Shown: positions 52,013-61,212 of the stretch, piece by piece | How positions within the stretch are numbered: the first letter of the stretch is position 1 | How the letters are laid out: each line of letters begins with the position of its first letter | Assembly: GCA_002713145.1 (NCBI GenBank) | Contig: PAVS01000024.1 | Location: 97,348 to 161,347, forward strand | DNA from: Halobacteriovoraceae bacterium | GTDB lineage: Bacteria > Bdellovibrionota > Bacteriovoracia > Bacteriovoracales > Bacteriovoracaceae | DNA: 64,000 bases | Reading direction: 5' to 3' | Translations under genes and position numbers: made by a program | The notes under the pieces: generated by a model | The model's database searches: none | Told to the model about the DNA's origin: nothing | What the model saw: only the letters and a program-made list of their open reading frames with translations

Positions 52013-54862
52013 TTGAAGAAATCATTTTCGGCCAGCCATTGGTTTAAATCTGTTGAGCCTAAGACTAAGTCTTCTGACTACCAGGACAAAGTCATCAATA
52101 AAGCTCAGGGAAAGACAAACAAAAATGATATCCTTGCTCCTTTCTACAACAGAGCAGAACAACCGGTTAAAATTGAAAACCAACTCAATAAATTTTTTGT
52201 TCCAGGGTGGAAGGGTGAGTCTCTCATTTCTAAAAATGTGAAGTCTTTTATTCAAGTGCTTGAGGCTTTTCATCTGGATGTCACTCAATGTTTACAAAAA
52301 GCCGAGATGTTCTCAAGAAAACAAAAGATGGCCATCTATGAAGAGTTTATCAGCTACGCTGAGTTTAAAACTCTCAACTGTAGTCAACTGGATAATCACC
52401 TTAAGTTTTGGCAGGAATTTAAAAACCCTGACTCTCCTTATAAGGATCAAATTAATCATTTCTTTAAAATTTTTAGTTTTAGAATAGCAGTCATCTATTT
52501 ATTTAAAATCAGATTTATTCTTACTTTCGGTGAAAATACAGATCAAGAAATTAAACTCAAGTCATTACTCTATCCCAATTCATTTCTCATGAATGCTTTT
52601 AAACTTTCGAGTTCAAGTGAGTTAAAAGCTAGATCCCTTGAGCAAAATATTTTTAATTGGTATAGACCAAGCAAGGATCTTGAAGATCAACTCATATTAT
52701 TTAAAAGTATTTATGATAAAATTAGTATTACGGAATTTGTTAAAACAATTTCAATTAAATCTGAAGAAGTCTTAGATCAACAAACCTTATACTCCCACTC
52801 GTTGAGTAATAAGCAATTTGGTCTTTACCTTAATTCACTGCTTATCAATTTCCCTCTTTGGATCAGCACTTTAAATAATAAAAATTATTGTCCTTATAAA
52901 AACTCTAATGATTTAGAAATTATTAGCTGTAAATACTCTGGGGACTTTCTAGAGTCGATTGGACTTTCACACTGGTTAGCTCAAGAAAACAACAAAGATT
53001 TAAAATGGGATCAAATTCTTTGTCCTGACTATAAAAATGATGATTTTGCTAATGGTCTTTATATGAAAGTTCTTAATGAACTGCAATTTCTGACCTTCCT
53101 AGCTGAAGTTGCTTCCATACAAGGTCACGATACCAAGTCATTCTTGTGTGATGTCATCAACTCTCACCTTTATAATAGAAAGAGTTCAAATGACATTCAA
53201 AAGTCACTCATTTTTAAAGAGGATAGTTTAAATAATTCAACCTATGATCGAGTTATTCTTAATCTCATACAGTTTCCAGAAAACAACCCTCAACATTATC
53301 TTTATCAAAGAATATTAAGTGAAAAAACTTACTTAAAAGAAAATGGGTTTATTTTTGTCCTCACTCCTAAGAAAATCTTTGTTCCAAGCCAGAAGAACAA
53401 AGTCACAAACTTACTACAAGAGCTCAAAATAGAAGGGGTTTTTGACCTCACTGAAATAACAGGCAAAGGAGAAGTGGGTCATTATTTATATATCTTTTCA
53501 AACAAAAATAGCTCACTTAAATCAACACCTAAAAATAAACACACATGCTTAAGCTTTAGGTTTAATGCTAATTTAAAAACTTTTCATGAGTTTGAGAAAA
53601 TGACTCATATGACTTATGAATTTTTTAAAAAGAATTTAGGGGAACTACCTCCTATGGCCCAATTATATAATGGTCAGTTTAGAATGGAATTTTACCAAAA
53701 TGCCATTATGGATGGTCAGTTAATTCACTCTTCTTCTAAAGACTCTACAAGTATTACCCATCCCAGTTTTTTTAATCAATTAATGAAACTTTGTCGTCCC
53801 CTTGATTACTTCTTTGATATTCAGGCTGTTCATTTTGATTCAAGACATAGCGGTGACGATTCTCAATATCTTAATCTTGAGAATTCGTCCTACGAACGAG
53901 CGCCTTTTGTTATTATTGTCGATCAAAGAATTAAAAATAATGTTCGCCTCGAAATTATACCTTCAAACTTACTTGAAGCGAAAGCGTATGAATATGGACA
54001 TGCTCATTGCCATTATTTTTATGGCTTTTCTAAATGGCCAGATTTAAATGTTTACGCCATTTTAGACTTTTTAGAATCTTCGATTGGAAAACAAATTATC
54101 AATCTTACTTTCAGTAATGATATTAGACGAGTCAAAGGTAACTTAAGTAAAATCCTCGTGCCTAGTTTTTATACAAATTCTAAAAAAATGCCTGAACATA
54201 TAAGCACGGCACTCAATTTGTTTAAAGTTTCAGCAGATGATTTACTCAATATACACCCTAGAGATTTAGAAAAAAACTTTTCAGAACTAGAGTGTCTCAT
54301 CCTTAAAATTGCTAAGGAATATCCTGCTCAGATTTTAAATGACCTCACTTCTTTTAAAAAGACAGTACAAAGATCAATCGAAAACTTACAAAATAATGAT
54401 AGCCATAGCACTGTTAACTTTAATAATCCTTTATTAAAATCTCCGCTTTTGCTTTCTAAAACCTACCCTATCTATCCTGAGAATGAAGAAATCTATATAG
54501 AGTTTTCTTCAGATGCTGGGCAAAATATTCACTCCCAACTTACTCATACTAAAACTGTGAATAAAAAAATTGGTGAAGATGAAGTCTTTTTTGTAGAACT
54601 CTTCGCAGGAGAAAAGGCCCTATTAAAACTCCACTCTGATAAAGACATGGTTCAGTTTTTGAAATTTATTCTCGATCATGCTGAGGGGGTCCCTATTTCA
54701 ACGATTCTACAATCTGTATCAGTTCCTAGAATTGAAGATTTAAAATCAATACTTAACTCCTTTAATTCTCTTTGCAGAACTTTAACTGAAGTAGCCGAGA
54801 AGATCACTCCAATCCAAAACAGACTTCTTAACTCCGTTATCTTGGCAGAAAATAATATCTGA
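52013..54862 (+). CDS. N6-adenine methylase-like protein without catalytic motifs (putative pseudoenzyme)
   Basis: A 949-residue cytosolic protein. Its central part (about 330-500) follows the layout of type I/II N6-DNA methylases. The segment near 350 (QILCPDYKNDDFANGLYM) stands where DPACGSGxFL would be. The segment YDRVILNLIQFPENN (about 408-422) stands where the catalytic NPPY/F would be. It is followed by YLKENGFIFVLTPKKIF and LKIEGVFDLTEITGKGEVG, as in methylases. The C-terminal AILDFLESSIGKQIINL...GNLSKILVPSF resembles a target-recognition half-domain end. Both SAM and catalytic motifs are gone. The start is TTG at 52013. A ChaN-like gene follows after 50 bases. No restriction subunit is present. 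Function unknown; DNA binding is an inference. Confidence 0.5.
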   Translation: MKKSFSASHWFKSVEPKTKSSDYQDKVINKAQGKTNKNDILAPFYNRAEQPVKIENQLNKFFVPGWKGESLISKNVKSFIQVLEAFHLDVTQCLQKAEMFSRKQKMAIYEEFISYAEFKTLNCSQLDNHLKFWQEFKNPDSPYKDQINHFFKIFSFRIAVIYLFKIRFILTFGENTDQEIKLKSLLYPNSFLMNAFKLSSSSELKARSLEQNIFNWYRPSKDLEDQLILFKSIYDKISITEFVKTISIKSEEVLDQQTLYSHSLSNKQFGLYLNSLLINFPLWISTLNNKNYCPYKNSNDLEIISCKYSGDFLESIGLSHWLAQENNKDLKWDQILCPDYKNDDFANGLYMKVLNELQFLTFLAEVASIQGHDTKSFLCDVINSHLYNRKSSNDIQKSLIFKEDSLNNSTYDRVILNLIQFPENNPQHYLYQRILSEKTYLKENGFIFVLTPKKIFVPSQKNKVTNLLQELKIEGVFDLTEITGKGEVGHYLYIFSNKNSSLKSTPKNKHTCLSFRFNANLKTFHEFEKMTHMTYEFFKKNLGELPPMAQLYNGQFRMEFYQNAIMDGQLIHSSSKDSTSITHPSFFNQLMKLCRPLDYFFDIQAVHFDSRHSGDDSQYLNLENSSYERAPFVIIVDQRIKNNVRLEIIPSNLLEAKAYEYGHAHCHYFYGFSKWPDLNVYAILDFLESSIGKQIINLTFSNDIRRVKGNLSKILVPSFYTNSKKMPEHISTALNLFKVSADDLLNIHPRDLEKNFSELECLILKIAKEYPAQILNDLTSFKKTVQRSIENLQNNDSHSTVNFNNPLLKSPLLLSKTYPIYPENEEIYIEFSSDAGQNIHSQLTHTKTVNKKIGEDEVFFVELFAGEKALLKLHSDKDMVQFLKFILDHAEGVPISTILQSVSVPRIEDLKSILNSFNSLCRTLTEVAEKITPIQNRLLNSVILAENNI

Positions 54863-54912
54863 TTTTAATTTATTCAACTTAGGCCTAAAATGGTACGGGG
54901 CTAGGTAATATA

Positions 54913-56487
54913 TTGAAATCACAAATTTTAAAACTAAGAAAACAGATTTATGAATACTTTAAGAATAAGGCCTTAGAGCTGGAGTCAAGAAGTGTTGAAC
55001 TCGATGCCTATCTTTATGATCAAAATGAAATGGCCAAAAGAAAATTCAAAGTGGTCGATATTGAAAGAATACAAAACAGAATTATCGATGCCAATGTTGT
55101 GTATTTGGGTGATTTCCATACTTTTGATCAAAACATCAGAAATGTTTTACGCATCATCAAATATCTTATAGCCAATAATAAGACCTGCATTCTCGGTCTT
55201 GAGATGATTCGCTACGACTTTCAAATCTATATTGATACTTATTTAGAAAATCATATAACGGACTTAGAGTTTCTTGACTCAATTAGATATCATGATTCCT
55301 GGCGCTTTCCCTGGACCCATTACAAGGTGATTTTTGAATTAGCAAAAAAACATGGAATAAAAGTGATAGGCTTAAATACAGATGGATCTCTCGCCGAACG
55401 TGATCAGTTTGCAGCTCAAATTATTCATGATATTCACCAGCAACATCCAGACACCCCTCAAATCATTCTTTATGGAGAGCTTCATATCTCACCCAATAAA
55501 ATTCCAGGGTTAGTGCAACTCCAAAAGCCAAGTATCAATCAAACTATTATTCACCAAAATTTAGATGAAGTGTACTGGAACTTAGTCCAAGAAAATCTTG
55601 AACAAGGAATTGTAGAATTTAATCGTAGTGAATTTTGCCTCATATCCGCCCCTCCTTGGATCAAATATGAAAGTATGATTTATTGGTACGAAAACTTATG
55701 TGATGACCCTGATTTTGATATTCATGAATACATTATAGAAAATGGGAAGAAGACTTTTTCAGAGGATACCAGTGATCAATTTCACAGTATATGTGTGGAA
55801 CTCAATAGCAATCTAAGTCTTCAAATAGAAGCTTCTGATTTAGAGAATTTCAATCTCTTTGATCATACGGGACTCGAGTTTATAGAGAATAAACTGGAGT
55901 CTAGCTTAGAGCAAAAGACACTTGATTTTTTTCAGTATCTTATCGCCACAGGTAAATCTTTTAAGATTCCCCATCAGAACATACTCTATTGCTCAAGCTA
56001 CTCCATGAATAGAATTTCATATTTAGCAGGAATCCACTTACTCTATCAAAAGAAACCATTTGAAGAGTCCACGGAGAATGAAGCGTTTTTTATTTTAAAA
56101 AGCTATGAAAGCCTCTTTGCTTTTTTCTTTTCTAAAATTATTAATCCTCATAGAAAGTGTGATATGTTTCAAGACCTTCTGATGCAAGAAGCTGCCACTC
56201 AAAATATCTCTGAGAAACAGTACCTCAAACTTTGCTTAGACATATTAAGAAATCAAAGGCTACCAGAGCTTGAAAGCTTTTCTTACTCTATACTTTTTGA
56301 AGCTTCAGCATGTTTAGGTCATATTATAGGGGAATACCTCTATCAAAGCTTTGCCTTACCAATGAACCAACAAGATATTAATGAGCTTATTGAAAGCTTG
56401 GAAATTAACCAAGACTTCTTTAATGATCAAGTGTTGAGTAAATTATTGCATCTCAATTTCCAAAATCACAGGAAAAGGACTTTTTAA
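54913..56487 (+). CDS. ChaN/Tiki-like protein (Cofac_haem_bdg family), cytosolic form
   Basis: A 524-residue protein with a ChaN-like domain at about 55-235: VVYLGDFHTFDQNIRN (GDxHxxxxN), CILGLEMIRYDFQ (GLEM), YHDSWRFPW, IKVIGLNTD and IILYGELHISP (the second Glu/His site). ChaN relatives bind haem or act as metal-dependent proteases (Tiki). Usual members are lipoproteins; this one has no signal peptide and carries an extra C-terminal half (about 280-524) of unknown type. The start is TTG at 54913. It overlaps dtd by one base and follows the methylase-like gene. Function unknown. Confidence 0.68.
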   Translation: MKSQILKLRKQIYEYFKNKALELESRSVELDAYLYDQNEMAKRKFKVVDIERIQNRIIDANVVYLGDFHTFDQNIRNVLRIIKYLIANNKTCILGLEMIRYDFQIYIDTYLENHITDLEFLDSIRYHDSWRFPWTHYKVIFELAKKHGIKVIGLNTDGSLAERDQFAAQIIHDIHQQHPDTPQIILYGELHISPNKIPGLVQLQKPSINQTIIHQNLDEVYWNLVQENLEQGIVEFNRSEFCLISAPPWIKYESMIYWYENLCDDPDFDIHEYIIENGKKTFSEDTSDQFHSICVELNSNLSLQIEASDLENFNLFDHTGLEFIENKLESSLEQKTLDFFQYLIATGKSFKIPHQNILYCSSYSMNRISYLAGIHLLYQKKPFEESTENEAFFILKSYESLFAFFFSKIINPHRKCDMFQDLLMQEAATQNISEKQYLKLCLDILRNQRLPELESFSYSILFEASACLGHIIGEYLYQSFALPMNQQDINELIESLEINQDFFNDQVLSKLLHLNFQNHRKRTF

Positions 56488-56924
56488 TGAAAGCCGTCGT
56501 CCAAAGAGTCCACTCCGCACAAGTAGAAGTTAATCAAAAAGTCGTTGGAAAAATAGGACAAGGCTATCTCATTTATATTTGTTTTGAGTTAGGAGACACC
56601 AAACAAAACATGGAGAAATTAATTAAAAAAATTCTTAATTTAAGAGTTTTTGAAGATGAAAATGAAAAGATGAACCTCAGCCTTTCAGATGTTTCAGGCC
56701 AGATTCTCTCTGTGAGCCAGTTCACTTTGAGTTGGGATGGGAAAAAAGGCCACCGTCCAAGCTTTGACAAATCAATGCCACCTAACGAAGCAAAGGTCAT
56801 GTACAAGTTTTTTAATGATGAGTTAAAAAAAGCTGGTATTCAATTAGAGATGGGACGCTTTGGAGCTCAAATGAATGTAAGCTCTATCAATGATGGTCCA
56901 GTTACATTTTTTCTAGACTATTAA
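56487..56924 (+). CDS. dtd: D-aminoacyl-tRNA deacylase
   Basis: Removes D-amino acids and mischarged glycine from tRNAs. A 145-residue protein of normal length. N-terminal MKAVVQRVHSAQVEV, the catalytic SQFTLSWDGKKGHRPSF segment and the C-terminal NDGPVTFFLDY with the Gly-Pro cis motif (here NDGPVT instead of NxGPVT) are all present. TAATG overlap with the ChaN-like gene shows coupling, and its 3' end overlaps the convergent pilT by four bases. Confidence 0.96.
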   Translation: MKAVVQRVHSAQVEVNQKVVGKIGQGYLIYICFELGDTKQNMEKLIKKILNLRVFEDENEKMNLSLSDVSGQILSVSQFTLSWDGKKGHRPSFDKSMPPNEAKVMYKFFNDELKKAGIQLEMGRFGAQMNVSSINDGPVTFFLDY

Positions 56925-58033
56925 TAAAGACCTGATTCATCATTCTCTTCATCCCCAAACATAAGATTTCTCTCGAAATCTTCAGGACTAGAAGCATTAT
57001 TCTTTGCCTCTTCTTTCGTAATTTTTCCGGCTTTATATAAATCAGTTAAATGTTGGTCAAATGTTTGTGTCCCAGATCCTCTTTTTCCCTTGCGAATATA
57101 AGTATAGATCTCAGCAATTTTATTCGCGTCTGAAATAGACTCTCTGATACCTGGCGAGGTGATCATAATCTCCTGCGCAGCTACTCGTCCTTTGCCATCT
57201 ACTGTTTTCACTAAGCGCTGGCTAATGGTTGCATAGAGATTATCTGAAATTCTGTTTCTAACTGCATCCTGCTCTTCAGGAGGAAACATTGAAATAAGTC
57301 TTCCAATTGTATTAAGCGCATCAGTTGTATGGACAGTCCCAAAAACGAGATGCCCTGTTTCAGCTGCTTTTAAAGCAATACCAATTGTTTCAGAATCTCG
57401 CATCTCACCAATAAGAATAATATCAGGATCCTGCCTGAGAGCTGACCTGAGGGCCGAACCAAAATCCTCTGTGTCTTCCCCTATTTCTCTTTGAGTGATC
57501 CTCGCTTTTTGTGGCACGTGAATATACTCAACGGGATCTTCCAGTGTAAGGATATGAACAGGTTTGGTTTTATTGATATGATTAATCATCGCCGCTAATG
57601 TAGAACTTTTTCCAGAACCGGTGGCACCAGTCACAAGGACGAGCCCGTTGTGGGCGAGAGCTATTTTATTGACGACAGCTGGAAGACCTAAAGCCTCCGT
57701 CGTAGGAATATCCGCATCTATAATTCGAAGAATGATCCCCATTTTATTTTGATAGCGAAGAAGATTGTATCGAAGCCGGCAAAGCTTAGGGATCTGAAAA
57801 GAGCCATCTAATTCTTTGAGAGTGTCTAACTCCGTTTTGATTTTTGGATTTTTCACCATAATCTCAGCACAGGCCTTTACATCGTCGTAGCTGAAGACAT
57901 CGGTTTTGACAGGAACTAAATCTCCCCTGATACGAAAACAAGGACGCTCATTAGTACGAATATGAATATCACTGACCCCATTTGATACAGCTGTTTTGAC
58001 CAGCTTCAAAAAGTCTTCTTTTGCGATTGGCAT
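56921..58033 (-). CDS. pilT: Type IV pilus retraction ATPase PilT
   Basis: Cytosolic hexameric ATPase that retracts type IV pili, needed for twitching and, in Bdellovibrio relatives, linked to prey contact. The 370-residue length is normal. Walker A GATGSGKSS (136-144), Asp box ITLEDPVEYIH, Walker B DIILIGEMRDSETI, the His box HLVFGTVHTTDALNT and the PilT-type C-terminal NNASSPEDFERNL are seen. No ribosome site precedes the ATG. No other pilus genes are close, which is common for pilT copies. Confidence 0.95.
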   Translation of the reverse strand: MPIAKEDFLKLVKTAVSNGVSDIHIRTNERPCFRIRGDLVPVKTDVFSYDDVKACAEIMVKNPKIKTELDTLKELDGSFQIPKLCRLRYNLLRYQNKMGIILRIIDADIPTTEALGLPAVVNKIALAHNGLVLVTGATGSGKSSTLAAMINHINKTKPVHILTLEDPVEYIHVPQKARITQREIGEDTEDFGSALRSALRQDPDIILIGEMRDSETIGIALKAAETGHLVFGTVHTTDALNTIGRLISMFPPEEQDAVRNRISDNLYATISQRLVKTVDGKGRVAAQEIMITSPGIRESISDANKIAEIYTYIRKGKRGSGTQTFDQHLTDLYKAGKITKEEAKNNASSPEDFERNLMFGDEENDESGLY

Positions 58034-58080
58034 GAATAACTATTCGTAATAACTAAAGAAAATATTAAGGTAAAAATGTA

Positions 58081-58749
58081 TTATTTATTGATGAAATTTT
58101 TTGTCCCCTTAAAAAAGCAAGCCGTCCTTCCAATAAATGAGATTTCATCATCACTAATAACAATTCCAGCTCCATCACTACTTGCATACAGGGGGTGTTT
58201 AACGGTTTTTGAATAATTGAGCAATTCTCTATCATACCGTTTTGAATTTCTATAATGGGGAAAAAACTCAAAGGGGACCAATCCCATGGCCTTAAGGTTT
58301 TTAAGATTCTCTTCATTTTCATCACAGTCAAATTCAGGAAAACTCGCTGTATTAATATTTTTAGTAAGCAGTATGGCCCCAGCTGAAAGTCCAGTGAGGA
58401 TTCCACCAGCGTGTACCCAGTTCTTTAACTCATGAATAAAATTATTTCGCCGTAGATTTTTTAGAAAATAAAAGGTGTTTCCACCACCCAAATGGATGAT
58501 GTCAGATTTAAAAATCGCTTTCTTAAAAGCGATACCATAACTAGCATCTAATTCAAACTTTATAAACCTCTTCAGTCCCAACTCTTCATAATGTTCGATC
58601 AGCTCATTAAACTCAATATCTGATTGATAAAAAGAGGAAGGGATATAAGTAAAAAGTGGGTTTTTCTTATTTTCTAGGAGAGCTAGAACTTTTTTATCTA
58701 TGGAAGTGTTATCAACAAAATCACCTCCTCCCATAAGAGCAATTTTCAT
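58081..58749 (-). CDS. Peptidase S51 family protein (dipeptidase E-like), copy 2
   Basis: A 222-residue S51-type serine peptidase. Nucleophile Ser122 in TGLSAGAIL, the GGGNTFYFL loop (88-96) and His in FFPHYRNS match the family. The nucleophile context differs from copy 1 at 38350 (GDSAGA), nearer to cyanophycinase and PepE-like branches. The start overlaps the SelO-like gene by four bases, so the two are co-translated. The substrate is unknown; a peptide or isopeptide with Asp is likely from the family. Confidence 0.87.
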   Translation of the reverse strand: MKIALMGGGDFVDNTSIDKKVLALLENKKNPLFTYIPSSFYQSDIEFNELIEHYEELGLKRFIKFELDASYGIAFKKAIFKSDIIHLGGGNTFYFLKNLRRNNFIHELKNWVHAGGILTGLSAGAILLTKNINTASFPEFDCDENEENLKNLKAMGLVPFEFFPHYRNSKRYDRELLNYSKTVKHPLYASSDGAGIVISDDEISFIGRTACFFKGTKNFINK

Positions 58750-60563
58750 AATCCTTCTCGGTGCATCCTTATAACATTAAACATTTTTTGTAATACAGCA
58801 TTAGGCTTGATGACCTTGGAAGATAATTTTATATCTGGATTTGTGTTTTGATTGACGACTAAATCTTGAATCAAATTGTAAATTTCCTCAGGTGACATTC
58901 GACCTGAATGCTCTTTGATGAGTTCCACAATATAAGTGACAGCATCTCCCGTAATCCTATTGGGCTTATTCACGACGTGGCTGCGCTTAATCAACTTCAT
59001 AAGCGTCTCATCAAAATCTTCTTGAAAGAGCGATGACATTTTTTCCACTATTTCAATATACTGATCTTGTAGATCATTAAGTTTTTGTCTTCTGTAATTA
59101 TTAATTTCTATATCTTCAGCTTCTGCAAAAACGGACTGGATCATCTCAATAAGATCCTCATCAGATAACTTAATCCTTTCGGCGAGGATGACTTGTGGAT
59201 ATTCACGCAGAAAACTTCGCATATTGAAAACAGCATCACAGGTTTTTCCATCAGGTACTCTTACCATTCCTGTTTTAACTTTTGCTTTTTCAAAGTAATT
59301 AAACGTTTTCCTAAATTGGGTTATATCTTCAGCGTAACGTTTTAAATACTGAGCAGATTTCTTTGAAGAAAAGCCCATTTTTTTTAAAAGATTCTCATTT
59401 TTTCTTTGCTCAAAGCGAACTTCAAAATTTTCAAGGTACTTATCATTTGCAAAATGATTGAGCTGTTTTTTTTCTTTCGTTTTGATGAAGTCTATCGCCT
59501 GCACAAATGTCTGAAGCATGTACTTAGCTTTAGACTTCTGTTCTAAAATATTTGTGGAAAATCTATCGTCATCATCATAGCGATATTCATGATGGAACAA
59601 TCCAAACTGTCGGATAGACCCATAGTCTATGATGCCACCATCCATTAAAATATTATCACCATCCCAATCTAACCAACAGAATATATACTGGTCTTCAAAA
59701 TCTGCTGAAATTTGAGCGAATGTTTCTGTAAGTTTATCTAAAAAGTAATTGTATTTTTTCTTACCAGTGAGTTTTGTATCCCAAAGTTGAGCCTCGACTT
59801 GTCTCTGGATATAAAAGTCAGTGATATTTTTGAGACTCTTATAGTCATCTTGCTTGAGATAGAGAAAGAAATGGCTTGGCCTAAGCAGATTCTCATGCAC
59901 TCTAATATTAATAGAAATATTATTCTTAAATTCGATAATACAAAGAGTCTGTTCCGTTTTGATATTATTATTATGAAAGATCTCACTCATGATGGCAGTT
60001 GCGATGCCTTCGTCTAGTTCTCCGTAACCACAGCCGTAAGCTATAGAGGGATCACCTGTTTCAAAAAACTTATTATATTTGCTCGTTGCAGGAGAGAGTC
60101 TCGTTGCTCCGGTACCACATGCCGATATATCCCAAGCTTGCCCCTGATGTTTTAAGTGCCCCAGCCAGACAGATCTGCCATCTCCAGAATTTAAACCCTT
60201 TTTATCATCGTGTTGCATTTGAAGATAGCGAGTGGCCATATAAGTCCCCTCTTTCATATCTTCGGCTTTAAATTTTCTTCCCTTCATTTGATCAAATTCA
60301 TTAATAATTTGAATAGAAAAGGTATTGTAAATTTCTTCAGTAAGTTCTTTGGTGAGAGTATGATCAGCATTTTTAGAGATTAACCCCATCTTCTTGGCCA
60401 ACTCAAAATTAAAATAGCTAACTTTTCCCCCCCTTCTTATTCGAGCAGGGTAATCTATAAATCCATTAGGTAGAATTTTTTTGAAAGGATGAGAACCATC
60501 GATTTGTTTAAACTTTCGATAGTCATCAATTAATTTGTGCTTTTGCTTTTTAACTACTGTCAT
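58746..60563 (-). CDS. Divergent SelO/YdiU-family protein (putative AMPylase)
   Basis: A 605-residue protein with a SelO-like pseudokinase fold, which transfers AMP to protein Ser, Thr or Tyr. Landmarks: ACGTGATRLSPATS (about 148-161, like the SelO GAGxTPYSR segment), YGELDEGIATAIMSEIFHNNNIKT (180-203, the SxRExLxSEAMxxLGIPT segment), FCWLDWDGDNILMDGGIIDYGSI (295-317) with the metal-binding Asn304 and the DYG triad at 313-315. It keeps the residues expected for the SelO active site but is too divergent for a firm claim of activity. AGGAAG precedes the ATG. It is coupled to the S51 peptidase gene. Confidence 0.72.
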   Translation of the reverse strand: MTVVKKQKHKLIDDYRKFKQIDGSHPFKKILPNGFIDYPARIRRGGKVSYFNFELAKKMGLISKNADHTLTKELTEEIYNTFSIQIINEFDQMKGRKFKAEDMKEGTYMATRYLQMQHDDKKGLNSGDGRSVWLGHLKHQGQAWDISACGTGATRLSPATSKYNKFFETGDPSIAYGCGYGELDEGIATAIMSEIFHNNNIKTEQTLCIIEFKNNISINIRVHENLLRPSHFFLYLKQDDYKSLKNITDFYIQRQVEAQLWDTKLTGKKKYNYFLDKLTETFAQISADFEDQYIFCWLDWDGDNILMDGGIIDYGSIRQFGLFHHEYRYDDDDRFSTNILEQKSKAKYMLQTFVQAIDFIKTKEKKQLNHFANDKYLENFEVRFEQRKNENLLKKMGFSSKKSAQYLKRYAEDITQFRKTFNYFEKAKVKTGMVRVPDGKTCDAVFNMRSFLREYPQVILAERIKLSDEDLIEMIQSVFAEAEDIEINNYRRQKLNDLQDQYIEIVEKMSSLFQEDFDETLMKLIKRSHVVNKPNRITGDAVTYIVELIKEHSGRMSPEEIYNLIQDLVVNQNTNPDIKLSSKVIKPNAVLQKMFNVIRMHREGL

Positions 60564-60631
60564 AATAAAGAACTTCCTGTTCTCTCATTATGCTAACATG
60601 GCTTATACATTAAATAGAAGAATGAAATTTT

Positions 60632-61144
60632 TTATTTTTTTAGTGCGTTAATAAATTCAACAACTTCAGCTTGAGCTGAAATAAAATGTTGATTAGAAAG
60701 CTCAAGTCCTTTTGTAATCAAACGAATCTCTTCCGACTCTACTATAGCCACATTTCCATCACTGGCAGCGACTAAAAAGAGTGACTGAAGAACTTTATAT
60801 CTTTCATTTTCTGAGAGGTGTTCTTTTAAGGGATGAACATAAAGATGGTTATCGAGTCCGGCCATATTTTTAATATGGGCCATGGCCATCTTCCCAGCTA
60901 CTACTGGATCAAGTTTGTCAGATATATCCCACATTTTAAGAACTTCTAAAATTTTAGTCATCTCTTTAGGATCTAATTTGAAATCAACGTAAGCCACTCT
61001 GGCCAATAAGCCCGCAAGACAACTTGCTAAGATTAACTCTTTTTCGTTTAAATCGGGAAACTCATAAGCGAGAACATCATACAGCTCACTATACTTCTTA
61101 ACTTTATCTTGTTCTTGGCCCATAAAATAATCAAAAAATCCCAT
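60632..61144 (-). CDS. TerB/DjlA-like domain protein
   Basis: A 170-residue, all-helical cytosolic protein of the TerB-like superfamily. Seen: ASCLAGLLARVAYVDFKLDPKE followed by a long helix and the second acidic repeat SLFLVAASDGNVAIVESEEIRLITKGLELSNQHF (D-x-x-x and GN-x-x-x-x-E pattern). TerB proteins bind calcium or other metals and take part in envelope stress responses. AAGGAG precedes the ATG. It is divergent from mgtC with an intergenic region that holds the mgtC promoter. Confidence 0.82.
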   Translation of the reverse strand: MGFFDYFMGQEQDKVKKYSELYDVLAYEFPDLNEKELILASCLAGLLARVAYVDFKLDPKEMTKILEVLKMWDISDKLDPVVAGKMAMAHIKNMAGLDNHLYVHPLKEHLSENERYKVLQSLFLVAASDGNVAIVESEEIRLITKGLELSNQHFISAQAEVVEFINALKK

Positions 61145-61178
61145 CTCAACTCCTTGTAATGAGCAATTTTAGACCGCT

Positions 61179-61207
61179 TTGCTTGCTTTTTCAATCTCAG
61201 TTATAAT
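61179..61207 (+). promoter_or_regulatory. Sigma70-type promoter of the MgtC-like gene
   Basis: TTGCTT at 61179-61184, exactly 17 bases, and TATAAT at 61202-61207. The start ATG at 61213 lies five bases later, so either the mRNA is leaderless or the GGAGG at 61215-61219 serves the second ATG at 61231. Confidence 0.65.
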
Positions 61208-61212
61208 GAAAT

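Noticed and set aside
52013..54862. Active restriction-modification or BREX-type methylase
   Set aside because: Both the SAM-binding and the NPPY motifs are missing and there is no nuclease, specificity subunit or other defence gene nearby.
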